Origin: Paratrimastix pyriformis
Taxonomy: Eukaryota > Preaxostyla > Paratrimastigidae
Direction: 5' to 3'
NCBI GenBank assembly: GCA_027972325.1
Contig: JAPMOS010000026.1
Span: 144,001-208,000, forward strand
DNA: 64,000 nt
Numbering within the stretch: position 1 is the first letter of the stretch; each line of letters starts with the position of its first letter. Shown here piece by piece: positions 52,539 to 63,222 of the stretch. The notes under the pieces were generated by a model. It was not told the DNA's origin, made no database searches, and saw nothing but the letters and a program-made list of their open reading frames with translations. The position numbers and the translations under genes are program-made.

Positions 52539-55147
52539 GTGCGGCTTGATAGTGACCCAAACTGCGAACAGGTCACACTTGATCAGATTCTCGAGTCCCT
52601 AATCACGTATACCGTCAACGTTCCTGAGTTCGACGCTCAAGTGCTCAACTTCGCCGACCGTCTTATCGACGTGGAACCCATCATCTATCAGGCGAAGGCC
52701 GGCGAGTTCCCGAAAGCGTTGACCGACTACCTCACGGAGAAGTTTGGCGAGTACAAGGTGCAGGAAGCCAACAAAGGACGCATCCGCATCGTGCCGTCGA
52801 AGCCGTACGACTGTGAACTATGCAACAAGCGACACATGAAGGACGGTGGATGGATCTCGCAAAGCTCAAGTCAATTCATATTCCACTGCTCGCGTTGCCA
52901 CGACGACGACAAGGCGGTTACGTTCAAAGCCCACGCAAAGCTAACCTATCATCAGAAGCTTCAGCAACACAGCATCGCATGCGCCCCATTCCAGGCTGAT
53001 CATCGCGCCGACGAGTACATCACGTGCAATCCGACCGACCGCCTCACCTGTATCAAGGCACGGATGGGATCAGGCAAGACACAAAACCTGGCGCGGATCC
53101 TGACGGTTGAACAGCCACGGTGTAGCGCGGTTATGATCTCGGTGCGCCGTACGCTCGCCTTCGACTACATGAAGCGCTACACGTCTCCTAGCAGCCTTCC
53201 GTTTGAGTCCTATCTCGATCTCACGGCACGCAGCATCTCGATCCACGAGCATCCCCGTCTCATCATTCAAGTCGACAGCTTGGGACGCGTGGACATCAAC
53301 AACTTGGGCACGTCAATCTCGGGCAAACGTACTATCGAATACCTCGTGCTTGATGAGATCGAAAGCCTACTCAATCAAGTCAAGAGCACGAACGATACCA
53401 AGATCGTGCAAACCCTCTGCGAGTTGATGACGCACGCTGAACACGTCGTAGCAATGGATGGCTTGCTGCAGGACTCGACGCTGAAGCTCCTTGAAACGAT
53501 GATGTCGTCCTACGGTCCGCGGAAGCCTGTTCGGGCCACGCGCATCGACTTCAACAAGGATATGCCTGCGTACAACGTCAAGTTCATCCAGGCGTCGTTC
53601 CGCGATAGCAAGGAGAATCGCGGCCTAACCTACCTCACCGGATCCATTCTGAAGCTGCTGCAACAGGATAAGCGCGTAGCCTGCTTCATCTCTGGCCGTA
53701 ACATCATGGAATCCATCCGTCAGTACGTACAGGATGCGCTTCCCAACATCCACATCGTGACCTTCAGCGGCAAGGATAACGAGATGCACCAGCGTGGCGA
53801 CGAGTACGTCAGCCACTTCGCACAGAAGCGTCAGATCATCTCCGGCGACGTTGGCCGCTATCTCGTAGAAAACGACACCCGACTCCTGATGTACACGAGC
53901 ACGATCACGGCTGGTGTCGACATCAACATCGACCACTTCGACACGTTCGTCCATCTCATCAACAGCAATATGAGTCCCATCGAGACGGCGCAAGCCATTT
54001 TCCGCGTTCGCCGCTACAGGATGAACGAGGGTCTCATTGTATATCAACACAACAAGTGTGAGGTCAAGACTCAGACGCTAGAACAGATCTTCTCACTCGG
54101 CAATACGGTCGAACACGCCTTCTTCGATGGCCGCTGCGACTGGACAGTTCCGCAGCAAGTGCTAACTATGCTCGATGCGCGCAACAACGAACTGATGACC
54201 AACGCGTTACCGTTCATTGTGCAGACGCTGAAGCACCACAACTACAATCTCCAGTTCGCAGAGATGAACGCGCCAGAGATCGATAAGGTTGACCTGTTCC
54301 GTCCAGACATGAGTGGCAAGATCATCGCGCTGTTGGGCTGGACGATGACTGAAGACAACCGCTGGCACCGAACGGTAGATCACTGGGTTCCTACACCTGA
54401 TGAAGCTGCGGAACTCGGGAAGAAGAACAACACGGCGTACCTTATGACCGTTCACGACCCACTGTTCGAGGAGAAGAACGCCTGGCGTGAAATGACGAAC
54501 GATCTAGGCATGGATGTCGAACAGGGTATCAACGTTCTCCCCAATGACGTCATCGTCTATCATCACAAAGCAACACGTAACATGTACCACAAGATGATCA
54601 AGGCGCAAGCAGAGAATGGAAGCGTCACGCGAGGCGTAGAGATGCTGCGACATGCACACGATAAGTGTACGAGAGCAGATACGATCACTTCGCTGCCTGC
54701 GACCGTGCCACGTCCTGATATCGACGTGCAGCTGAGGAAGGTGGAAGCTGTGGTCGCGGAACAAGGAAAGACTGAGAGGGCGGTCGCGAATGCGGGCTGG
54801 CTACTCGAGGCGCGGCATCAATCATTCCACAAATCGACCGCAGAATCGTCTTGACCGTTGCGAAAGAGGTCATCGATACTGTCCGTGCACACGATTCGAC
54901 ACTCGTGTTCAGCGCAGAGGAAGCTTTCCAGTCGCCGTCCGCCGCAGCTACGCAAGCAGTACTCGAGCGCCACAAAGATGAACTGAAGGCAGTCCGCTTC
55001 ATCACGAAATTCGATGCAGCCAAGTGCCACGAGCTAGTCTACAACCTAATGAACGCCGCTGGCCACCCGATTGCGAAGTGGACAACGAGTCGGAAGCAAG
55101 TGGACGGAGCTCGCGCACGCGTCTACACGCTTCAACTCGACGTGTAA
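52539..55147 (+). pseudogene. Virus-type origin-binding helicase (Herpes_ori_bp-like), fossil
   Basis: A long frame of about 770 codons plus a 3' remainder. The N-terminal part has a primase-like zinc motif (CELCNKRH ... CSRCHDD). The helicase has Walker A ARMGSGKTQN, a Walker B-type LVLDEIESLLNQ typical of UL9/origin-binding proteins, SGRNIMESI, YTSTITAGVDIN and QAIFRVRRYR. Such SF2 helicases unwind replication origins and occur in herpesviruses and in several large DNA viruses and virus-like elements of protists. Base composition is even, unlike the GC-rich LINEs and the AT-rich DNA to the right, so it may be a separate acquisition. The beginning is missing and it looks broken, with about one break near the end. 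Moderately young by its open frame. Confidence 0.75.
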
Positions 55148-55637
55148 GTGGCCACCGGCTCCCAAGCGACGATCGGGCCTCAGCTACATTCAAAACACAA
55201 GTGGCCACCTGCTCCCGTACAAGTGGCCACCTACCCCAAAAGCAGGTGGCCACTTTTGGACCTGCCGCCAAACGTCCGGGACCCCCTAAGTGCTCTTGGA
55301 GACCATCCGCGACTGCACTTGCCCGATTTTGGACCCCTTTTCAAGCGTAGTAGGGGGGTCTATCTCAAATCGGAGATGGCTCGCCAGACTATATATCTAC
55401 TATAGTTGTCTTGTGCTTTCTGGCCACGTGGGAAGTCTGGAGATGGCTTGTCCTCTTCTGCTGGCCACCTGGGAAGTCCTTTGTGTTTCTGCTATCCCAA
55501 CAGGGGAGTGGTCCAGATTCAGTGTAGTCGCCTTGTGTTCATCGTTTGGTGGCGGCACGGAATCGCGGAATGCAGGTGGCCACCGGCTCGCGAAACGTAG
55601 CTGGGGTGGTGGCAGCAATACGGATGCCGGTGGCCAC
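55148..55637. repeat. Cluster of GTGGCCAC palindromes
   Basis: The 8-bp palindrome GTGGCCAC occurs at 55,148, 55,201, 55,223, 55,246, 55,576 and 55,630, with near copies CTGGCCAC at about 55,420 and 55,461, all within 490 bp. The first lies directly after the helicase stop codon. No gene is supported in this stretch. Confidence 0.85.
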
Positions 55638-55764
55638 CCGCTTTTTTGATCTCGATCGCGCGGGAAAACTCGGGGTGTCGCGCGACTTCCAAATTTATGT
55701 GATCCGGCGAAGACTGGGAAACGCGGCAAATAAGCAATCGGGAAAATCCAAGAGTCGCGGCCAC

Positions 55765-55850
55765 CCCCATCCCCCATCCCCCATCCCCCATCCCCCCCCA
55801 TCCCCCCCATCCCCCATCCCCCCCCCCCACCCCCCCCCCCCCCCCCCCCC
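55765..55850. repeat. C-rich (CCCCCAT)n tract
   Basis: Alternating CCCCCAT units and long C runs on the plus strand, ending exactly where AT-rich DNA begins. It marks the left border of the Polinton-like element and may be hard to assemble. Confidence 0.85.
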
Positions 55851-55892
55851 AATTATAAAAACTTATAATAATAATCTCACTCAAATTTATAA

Positions 55893-57065
55893 ATGAAAAC
55901 GGATATTCTTCGAGAGAAATATTATGATCCTGAGTATGGTTATCATGGAATCGATAAATTTTATCAAAAGTTAGAGAATGATAACATCAATGTTTCAAAA
56001 AATGAAGTGAAAGATTGGATAGAGAAGCAAGAAGTTCAACAGTTATCAAAGAAGCCCCAAGTGAAGAAAGTCAATTTTATGAAGATAGTAGCCCCACCGT
56101 TGTCATTTCAAATAGACAAAATATATGTCCCGAAAGCACTTTCACAAATCAAGAATAAGGTTTCAATAAAACAATTAGGTAATGATCACTTATTATGTTT
56201 TTTATTGGTTGTTGATATATTGAGTCGAAAGGCGTATATTTATAAGTTAAAAGACCGAACAATGAGAGAAACATTAAAGGTATATCAAGATTTTTTAAAA
56301 GAATTAGGGCGGGATGTGAAAGATATCGATACAAATGTATTACCGAAACAACTCGAAGGGGATGATGAATTTAATGAGAAAGCATTTTTAGCGTTTAATA
56401 AAGCCAATAATATTCCATGTTTTTTTGAGTCAGCGAGCGATGACCACATAGTTGGAGGCAATCGGCTGGGAATAATCGACCGATTGACCCGAACATTAAA
56501 ACAACTGTTGTTTAAATATATTTTTAGTCTGGATAATCTGCAACATGTAAATATACCCACAGTCTTACGTGAGCTTGTTACAAACTACAATAACACCCCG
56601 CATAAATCATTAAATCGACAAACACCGAATCATGTATTTACACATCGACAAATCCAATTACAAATGAAGGACGTGATGACAAATTCAAATACATTGATAA
56701 TTGACCGACTGGTCAATAAATATAAACCAGGGGATCATGTCAGGATATACGAAAATGTTGGGAAATATGCCAAAGAAATCCCACGATTCAGTAAAGAAAT
56801 ATATGAGATATCAGGAAGGGAAGGCACAAAATGGGTTGTGAAAGGAAAACGTCGGAAATTTAAGACAGATGAGATACAAAAGGTTAATGCTGATAAGATA
56901 GAAGGAATAAATAAAAAAGATATTGGGCAAGAACTTCACAAAAAAATACGGGTAAATAGAGGCTTAATAAAATTAAAACGAGAAGGGATAGATGAAGACA
57001 ATATCATCAATGAGAAAAAAACTGAGAAGGTTAAAGAAAGAATTAAATTAAGCAATATTAATTAA
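55893..57065 (+). CDS. Polinton-type rve integrase
   Basis: 390 codons, open throughout. The N-terminal REKYYDPEYGYHGIDKFYQK is the zinc-less leader typical of Polinton integrases. The core has FQIDKIY (first Asp region), LLVVDILSRKAYIYKL and a late RLTRTLKQLLFKY helix with NNTPHKSLNRQTPN after it. The C-terminal part (YKPGDHVRIYEN ... YEISGREGTKWVVKG) is a chromodomain/SH3-like tail. It would join element ends to the target in the nucleus. Convergent with the helicase on the other strand (overlap of about 18 bp). Confidence 0.85.
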   Translation: MKTDILREKYYDPEYGYHGIDKFYQKLENDNINVSKNEVKDWIEKQEVQQLSKKPQVKKVNFMKIVAPPLSFQIDKIYVPKALSQIKNKVSIKQLGNDHLLCFLLVVDILSRKAYIYKLKDRTMRETLKVYQDFLKELGRDVKDIDTNVLPKQLEGDDEFNEKAFLAFNKANNIPCFFESASDDHIVGGNRLGIIDRLTRTLKQLLFKYIFSLDNLQHVNIPTVLRELVTNYNNTPHKSLNRQTPNHVFTHRQIQLQMKDVMTNSNTLIIDRLVNKYKPGDHVRIYENVGKYAKEIPRFSKEIYEISGREGTKWVVKGKRRKFKTDEIQKVNADKIEGINKKDIGQELHKKIRVNRGLIKLKREGIDEDNIINEKKTEKVKERIKLSNIN

Positions 57066-58040
57066 ATCATAATTTGTCGAACGAGAGAGCGCGACATATT
57101 TCATCCGCCGATCAAATGCATCCCATTGATGAATTGTATAAGGTTGGTTAATTGTAAGACCTTGAGAACTGTGGCAAGTGGTGGCAAACGCTAGGTAAAA
57201 GAGGGTTTGGAAGTCAATAAAAGGAATCTCAATACATTCATTTTCGAGAGGGTTGAGAACAGTGATGATTTTTGTCTTTCGATCTATTTTTTTGATAATG
57301 AACCTTTGATTATTGTAGACTTCGTATTTTTTATTATTTGCCCGGCCAATGACTGGCATTTTTTCGAGTAAGTCAACATCTTGACTATCTGGATCTTGAT
57401 TTAATTTTTGGAAGTGAACAGGTTTGAGTTTGTCATTACATGATGCGATAAACCGTAACATACAAGAGTGATTTAATTCGATACGTTTTTATTAGTAAAG
57501 CAGATATGTGTCATAGTATCGACAGAGTGGTGGAAGTCCGATTTATTGAGTTTGGAAATATTTTAGGGTCACATAAATCAAAGAGTGTCCGGTCAGAACG
57601 CCGACATTTAGTGAGTTGAATCATATGAAAGTTAGTTAATTCTTTGATAATCGTGGAATGTTCATAATCAAAATGATCATCAGCGACAGGAAGAAGTTGC
57701 TCGAAGTCACCAACAAGAATAAATTTTAATTCTGGAAGTGCAAGACGTAACATACGGAAAAATGTAAAGAAATAAGAAGAGCACATACTAATTTCATCAA
57801 TAATCAGAACATCAACATTGAAGCAATTCATAAAGACATGTTTATTTTTGTAGCCATATTTAATAACTTGTGAAGAGTTATACCAGCTTGATATAAACGA
57901 GCGCTAATATTTGTTGGTGTAGTGACACGATACGAGCGTCCTGTTGCTGTGAGTTTCTCGATAATTTTATTTGTCAACGTTGTTTTGCCACATCCTGCAC
58001 GAGCATTAATGAGAGTGCTGATGACAGGTGAAGTTTTGTA
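57048..58040 (-). pseudogene. SF1 (Pif1-like) helicase of the Polinton-like element, fossil
   Basis: Minus-strand pieces carry a Walker A motif (GCGKTTL), a Walker B/DEIS motif (LIIDEISMCSS), LVGDFEQLLPV and the C-terminal motif VI region (TCHSSQGLTI, YVALSRS). It is broken in about two places. It follows the polymerase on the same strand; polymerase and SF1 helicase are often neighbours or fused in such elements. Confidence 0.75.
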
Positions 58041-59638
58041 TCGGGAACGACATAATTGACAAGCGGAGCAAAATCCTTATCGATATTTTCATCAGTAACA
58101 AGAGTGATAGGTTTATCATTATAGATATACTCGTCGAAAGTGAAGCCCTTCATCCGTTCACTGAAGTGTGAGTTATTCGAGGCCTCGAATTGATATTTGG
58201 GAATCTTTTTGTCTGCGTCCCAGAAGGATGAATTAATAATATCTTCCAATTTGTTGGTATCGTCATCATCAAAAGCATACTGAACATAGCAAGTGATACA
58301 ATCAGTATTATATCGTGCGACAATGCCACCATGATCGATGATTTTTTTTCGGAGGATGTCCATCTCGATGGCCTCCTGTTCTACGATAAATTGATAAATC
58401 GGCCGACGATCGCCGAAAATCATGGCTTCAGATTCATTGAAGATTGAAAAGACGGTCTTGTTTTCATTGGTTTCAATAAAAGCATTTTCGGAAGTGAGGA
58501 AATCACATAATGCCTGAGATTTATCGGTCGTGTAATGTAAAGATGATTTAGATGTAGTATTCCTATTCATGCAGCCAATCCAACCATTGATACTTAATTT
58601 TCCGAATTGTGTGAAATCGCGAGAGATTTTAGTAATTTGATCTTTGATAGTAATGTTGTGATCTTGAATATATTTTTTGGCTGACTGGTCGACAACATTA
58701 ATATAGTTTTCGATGACAGATTTGAATTTATCAGCACGGATAGGGGACGAACATACGATTTTGAATTTAACATCATCCAATGTGAAGTAACCCATTTTCA
58801 GACCATGAATAACAGTATTATGATAATACCAACCAGAGCCTCGAGTTGGAAAAAAATGAGAGGTTTCAACAAAGTATTTCCCACAAACGATTTTATCTAT
58901 ATTTTTATCGAAAGGAGTGACTTGATCCATGACACAAAACCGAGGAATATCTGAGGTGGAATGCATAATAATATTTCTTCGAGTTTTGCACATGTCAATT
59001 TTCATTTGCATATAAATCCCAATGATGTCAGTAGAGAGAGAACAAGGGACATCTTCGATAAAAGCATAAGGTGTATACTTGTCAATAATATCAAATACTT
59101 GCTGGTTATAATAGCTCCGAGTGCTGTCGATTTTGGAATACTTTCCATTTTCGCGTTCTGCAGTGCATTTTTTCAGATGGCATGATTTACAGAGTAATTG
59201 TAAATTGTCAATAGTCGTCGGACCGCCTTGACAGACAGGGAGAATATGATCAATTTCTGGATCGTCAGGGAAGCATTGACATACGGCACATTTTCCTGAA
59301 GATTTTTGAGAGACTTCTTTTTTCAGAGATTCAGATACATCAAGACGTGTATGGGTATCACAAAGTTTTTCAAACTTGGAGAAAAGGACATAACTCGGTT
59401 GATTAACGAAAGGAATATTCAGATGGTTGCAGATTGCAATGGCATTTTTATATGATACGTTTGTAGCTTTGTTATAGTTGGCATCAGAATAAAGATGAAC
59501 GATATGATTTTCATCACGTTGATATTTAATATACTTGACAGAATGGCCTTGAAGATGGATATTTTTTGAGGATATATGAAAGTTGAGCTTAGTTGACAAT
59601 TCCATGAGCATGTCAAATAGGTCATCGCATGAATACAT
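57974..59638 (-). CDS. Family B DNA polymerase part with an HNH domain, Polinton-like
   Basis: A minus-strand frame of 554 codons. Residues 110-165: an HNH-type zinc nuclease motif (CAVCQCFPDDPEIDH ... NLQLLCKSCH). Further on, the polymerase: WYYHNTVIHGLKMGYFTLDD, a KLSINGWIGCM helix (motif B region) and RYNTDCITCYV (motif C, YxDTD type). Protein-primed family B polymerases replicate Polintons and adenovirus-like genomes. The HNH sits between the exonuclease-side region and the palm. It may be a resident domain or the trace of a homing endonuclease. Upstream sequence continues to 60,957 with a break between. Confidence 0.7.
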   Translation of the reverse strand: MYSCDDLFDMLMELSTKLNFHISSKNIHLQGHSVKYIKYQRDENHIVHLYSDANYNKATNVSYKNAIAICNHLNIPFVNQPSYVLFSKFEKLCDTHTRLDVSESLKKEVSQKSSGKCAVCQCFPDDPEIDHILPVCQGGPTTIDNLQLLCKSCHLKKCTAERENGKYSKIDSTRSYYNQQVFDIIDKYTPYAFIEDVPCSLSTDIIGIYMQMKIDMCKTRRNIIMHSTSDIPRFCVMDQVTPFDKNIDKIVCGKYFVETSHFFPTRGSGWYYHNTVIHGLKMGYFTLDDVKFKIVCSSPIRADKFKSVIENYINVVDQSAKKYIQDHNITIKDQITKISRDFTQFGKLSINGWIGCMNRNTTSKSSLHYTTDKSQALCDFLTSENAFIETNENKTVFSIFNESEAMIFGDRRPIYQFIVEQEAIEMDILRKKIIDHGGIVARYNTDCITCYVQYAFDDDDTNKLEDIINSSFWDADKKIPKYQFEASNNSHFSERMKGFTFDEYIYNDKPITLVTDENIDKDFAPLVNYVVPDTKLHLSSALSLMLVQDVAKQR

Positions 59639-59868
59639 GACATTGGCACCATTCTCGAGTGTATTGAGATCAGCAATATGAACGTTTTCGTGAATTTCCT
59701 TTAAGGTTCCATTTGCATTAACAAAAGTGTTAGTTTCTTCTTTATGAGTTTCATTGTCAGAAAATAAAGAAGTGCGAATATCATTGACATTATTCTTGTC
59801 TGTCTTGCGAGAGTTGAGAATTGTAGTTATGACACTTTCCTCAGTGATTAAATAACAATGGTTATTAT

Positions 59869-60957
59869 TTAGAATAAAATAAATGGCTTCTTTTTATAGC
59901 ATTCATCGGCGATATTTGGAATCTTGAAGGCTTTAGGCACAGTGATCTGGTGGCGATTCGTTGCGATATATTTATTAAAGAGGACATTATTCCAATCAAA
60001 TGCATAACAAGAGATATTTAAATGGGAGCAGATGTAAACGACATCTTTTGTAGTGATTCCATGATTAATATAGTTGTTCATTCTTTCGTCTGTTTTCAGT
60101 TCTGAATGAATGTATCGAAGGATATGTAATATATAATCACGGGAGAGACAGGGATAAGAGAAGAGCAAAGCATCGATTACACAGTTATGATTTTTGAAGC
60201 TACGTGTATAAGATCCGACACCTTTAATATCAATAGCTGGAGGAGACCATTCGCGCATGGGAATATTATTTTTTACTCGCTCTTTCTCAAACTCTTGAAT
60301 TACATAGTCTTGATATTCTGGATTATTGACTAGCGCTTCACGTCCTTCTATGAGGTCATCTAGTTCAGATGTTGAAAGACTTCCGATGCCAGAAATATCG
60401 ACACTATATTCCTGTAGTTCCATCTGTTTCTGTTTTAAATCAGGAGATGATTTGAGTGAAGCAGCAACAGCTCGATTTATCTTATCTTGATCATGGAGTG
60501 CATCCTGAGGAATGTTTATTTTTACCCGAAATTTGAAGGTCCCGATTTTGTCCGTTCCATCCTTGGTGTTTACATAATTGGCATGTCCAGTACAAAAGAC
60601 TGGAATGAGTTTTTTCTCTTCTTTCCCTGTGTCAATTTCTTCAAATGTTTTGGGTTTTTCAGGTTTCTGGACTTCGATCGGTTGAAACTTCCGCGCTGTC
60701 TTCATGAGTTGTCCGACAGATTTATTAATTTTGATTGTTTCCTCATGAATATGAACGAGTCTATCCAGATTTTTACGAATCAGCTGAGGATTTATTTTTT
60801 GATTTGAGGCGATGTAAAGGGACAGATGATTAGCAACAATTCGTTGAGTGGGTAAATCTGATGAGGCATATTTTTTTTTCAGCGTTTGAGCATAGTATTT
60901 GGTCATAATTTTTTTGGCAACTAATTTTTTAATGGTTGAAGTTAGTTTTTGGAACAT
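59869..60957 (-). CDS. N-terminal part of the Polinton-like polymerase region, or separate protein
   Basis: A 362-codon minus-strand frame. The first 100 residues are Lys-rich helices. Then comes a beta-rich segment (VFCTGHANYVNTKDGT), and at the end NHNCVIDALLFSYPCLSRDY followed by GITTKDVVYICSHLNISCYA. The last part resembles the region that precedes the exonuclease domain in polymerases of Polinton-like elements (the CV..L...Y pattern). The sequence between 59,639 and 59,868 is coding-like but broken. Confidence 0.45.
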   Translation of the reverse strand: MFQKLTSTIKKLVAKKIMTKYYAQTLKKKYASSDLPTQRIVANHLSLYIASNQKINPQLIRKNLDRLVHIHEETIKINKSVGQLMKTARKFQPIEVQKPEKPKTFEEIDTGKEEKKLIPVFCTGHANYVNTKDGTDKIGTFKFRVKINIPQDALHDQDKINRAVAASLKSSPDLKQKQMELQEYSVDISGIGSLSTSELDDLIEGREALVNNPEYQDYVIQEFEKERVKNNIPMREWSPPAIDIKGVGSYTRSFKNHNCVIDALLFSYPCLSRDYILHILRYIHSELKTDERMNNYINHGITTKDVVYICSHLNISCYAFDWNNVLFNKYIATNRHQITVPKAFKIPNIADECYKKKPFILF

Positions 60958-61096
60958 CTATATATATATATATGGATATATAATTTTATTTTTATATTCA
61001 AAATATTTAATTTTAAAGAAAAATAATTTCAGGAATTTAAAATACAATTAAAATAAATAATATAGAAATAAAAATCTATTAATATAGTATATATAA

Positions 61097-61435
61097 ATGT
61101 TGGATATCGAAAGATTACTCGATAACGAAAAGGAAATCCTTTCTGAATGTGAAAAGTGTCTCAGACCATTGGAAACAGGTTTTAAATTGTTCTGCAAAAT
61201 CATTAATGTAAGTGATTTGAAAAATATCATGAAAAAAGATGATTATGCTAAATCATCAGAATATTGTTTAAATGCTATCATAGAATCACACGAAAGAGTG
61301 AAATCGAAATTCGAATCAATGTATAAGAAATATCTGAACAAATATACTGATGCCGACGTAGCACTCAGTAAACTGAAATCGATCACAATAGGTGATCTTG
61401 AACAATTAAAAATACACAGGTCCCAGAATTTGTGA
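61097..61435 (+). CDS. Small helical protein, unknown (Polinton-like element)
   Basis: 112 codons, start ATG 61,097, mostly alpha-helical and charged (ERLLDNEKEILSECEKCLRP). Divergent from the polymerase-region gene across a TATA-rich 140-bp spacer. No family recognised. Confidence 0.5.
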   Translation: MLDIERLLDNEKEILSECEKCLRPLETGFKLFCKIINVSDLKNIMKKDDYAKSSEYCLNAIIESHERVKSKFESMYKKYLNKYTDADVALSKLKSITIGDLEQLKIHRSQNL

Positions 61436-61542
61436 CGATGAAGTAGACTATTTCGAAAACATAGTGAAGAAATTGGACGATAATCCTGGCGAAATTATTA
61501 TTTTTGAGTCAGTTGGTGACTGACGAGCGCTAAGTTGGGAAT

Positions 61543-61803
61543 TTGGCCAGCGCGATCTCTACAATATGTAAATATAATACAACAACATACTTATTGGATC
61601 GAGTTGCTCAGGCGCTCCTTACTGACGAAAAACAAACTGATAATGATGAACAAAATGTATATGATGATTATGGATGTGGATATCATCCTGAAAATAGATA
61701 TAAAAAATCAGAAAGAGAAACGCATGTATTATTGTATGATTTAGAAGATTATGATGATCGCGTCGTCTTGAAAAATATTGAACGAACTGATCTCACAAAT
61801 TGA
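61543..61803 (+). CDS. Small acidic protein, unknown
   Basis: 86 codons, Asp/Tyr-rich (YDDYGCGYHPENRY ... LLYDLEDYDDRVVL), no family recognised. Possibly the downstream part of a gene together with the preceding stretch; support is weak. Confidence 0.35.
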   Translation: MASAISTICKYNTTTYLLDRVAQALLTDEKQTDNDEQNVYDDYGCGYHPENRYKKSERETHVLLYDLEDYDDRVVLKNIERTDLTN

Positions 61804-61933
61804 TAACATTGATAACATTAATAAAAATGATAAAATGACGCATCTGATCGAGACAATAAAATATCTTCAAGTGAGAGTGATATTTACTATTATTAATATA
61901 GAAATAAATATATATTTGTATATTATAGTATAA

Positions 61934-62157
61934 TGCCGAGGGAAGTATTATTGAGACATGTGAGTGTGATCGTTAGAGAAGGGGAGTGAAAATCACAAGA
62001 GAGAGTAATAATATCTGGGTCAAAATCAAGACAATAACAAGAGATGGTACAACGATGACCGGAATTTTAGAGAATGATGTGATTCCAGAAAATAAGAAAT
62101 ACAAGGTTGGCAAGAAAGTGAAATTTTCCACTGATGAGATCATTCAAGTTCTTGTTT
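61934..62157 (+). pseudogene. Short DUF2314-like remnant
   Basis: The frame ending at TAA 62,157 reads NNIWVKIKTITRDGTTMTGI, then LENDVIPENKKYKVG and KVKFSTDEIIQVL. This is the pattern of DUF2314/YegJ-type domains (W-V-x-V, G-x-L-x-N, G-D/K-x-V, I). It appears broken at its start. Confidence 0.35.
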
Positions 62158-62195
62158 AATGAATCTAATATATAATGAAATATCATATATTAAAT

Positions 62196-62588
62196 TTATT
62201 CATTGATTCGAGTTATAGTAATATCATCAGATTGATATTTAGCGCATGATTTTTTTTTAATATTTTCAATTGTTTGCATTGTAAGATGAAGGTCACGAGC
62301 GATATCAGAAAGTCGATTATATTCACGTCTCATATTATGAATTTTATCGACAAAAAGCCAATGAGGTGATGTATTAACGATGCGACCACCTTGAAGATGT
62401 TTACCACGATTATTTTGTATGAGTTTAGTTATTTCAATCTCATTGTCCCCTCCATTTAATTTTTTATAAACAGAAGCAAGACAACAATTTAGATGTTGCG
62501 CAACATCATGCACATTATGAAAATCCTGACTTTCACCTGTCTGGCGATTTGTAACTCTCCAACCGTATAAATTTGTTTGTCCAGTCAT
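62196..62588 (-). CDS. NUMOD/HTH-like DNA-binding protein of the Polinton-like element
   Basis: 130 codons, minus strand. Two helix-turn-helix-like segments: VHDVAQHLNCCLASVYKKLNG resembles the NUMOD1 repeat that helps homing endonucleases bind DNA, and RLSDIARDLHLTMQTIENI is a second. Between them is a GRIVNTSPHWLFV strand. No nuclease domain is present, so it is probably a DNA-binding accessory or regulator. Confidence 0.5.
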   Translation of the reverse strand: MTGQTNLYGWRVTNRQTGESQDFHNVHDVAQHLNCCLASVYKKLNGGDNEIEITKLIQNNRGKHLQGGRIVNTSPHWLFVDKIHNMRREYNRLSDIARDLHLTMQTIENIKKKSCAKYQSDDITITRINE

Positions 62589-62648
62589 TGATCTATATAT
62601 ATTATTATACTATATATTTCTTTTTTTTAAATTAAGAAAAATATATAA

Positions 62649-63044
62649 TTAATTTCGCCGTTGTTTTCTTTCGTCTTCGTGTCTTTCGTCTTCAGATTTT
62701 ATGTTTTTTTCTGCTATTTCGTCATCAATAAGATAACCTAATTTTGCCTGTTTATAATATTCCTCCGACATACGGTATTCATGTATTAAATCTGTGTTGT
62801 CGTGGCCTGACCGTGAGTTTTTATCATGCATCATTTTTAACAATGATTTATAATAATATCTAATATGTTGATGCATTTTTTCTAGACTCTTGCGACTTTT
62901 TAAATAGTTTTCGATCAGCTTATTGTCATCTCCTAAAGTATTAAATTGAAAATTATGATCCTTAAATAATGATTGGTTGAATTTGACAATTCCTTTGTAC
63001 ATATTTTTAGCTGTATCTAAGATAGATTTCTTCCATTCAAACAT
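62649..63044 (-). CDS. Unknown helical protein
   Basis: 131 codons, minus strand, Lys/Tyr-rich helices (SRKSLEKMHQHIRYYYKSLL) and a charged C-terminus. Coding-like sequence also extends upstream of 63,044, so the gene may be longer and may be broken. No family recognised. Confidence 0.4.
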   Translation of the reverse strand: MFEWKKSILDTAKNMYKGIVKFNQSLFKDHNFQFNTLGDDNKLIENYLKSRKSLEKMHQHIRYYYKSLLKMMHDKNSRSGHDNTDLIHEYRMSEEYYKQAKLGYLIDDEIAEKNIKSEDERHEDERKQRRN

Positions 63045-63222
63045 CCCTTCATACAGGACCCAGTTAATGATAACATCGATCAGCTGCGAATAAGCAGTGT
63101 TCCGCCCATGGAATTTGAGACCAAAACTGTAATGACATTATATAAAATGATTATATATAATATAATTAGATATTTTTATTTATATTATATTTTTTATTCA
63201 AAATTATAATTTAAAAATAAGC

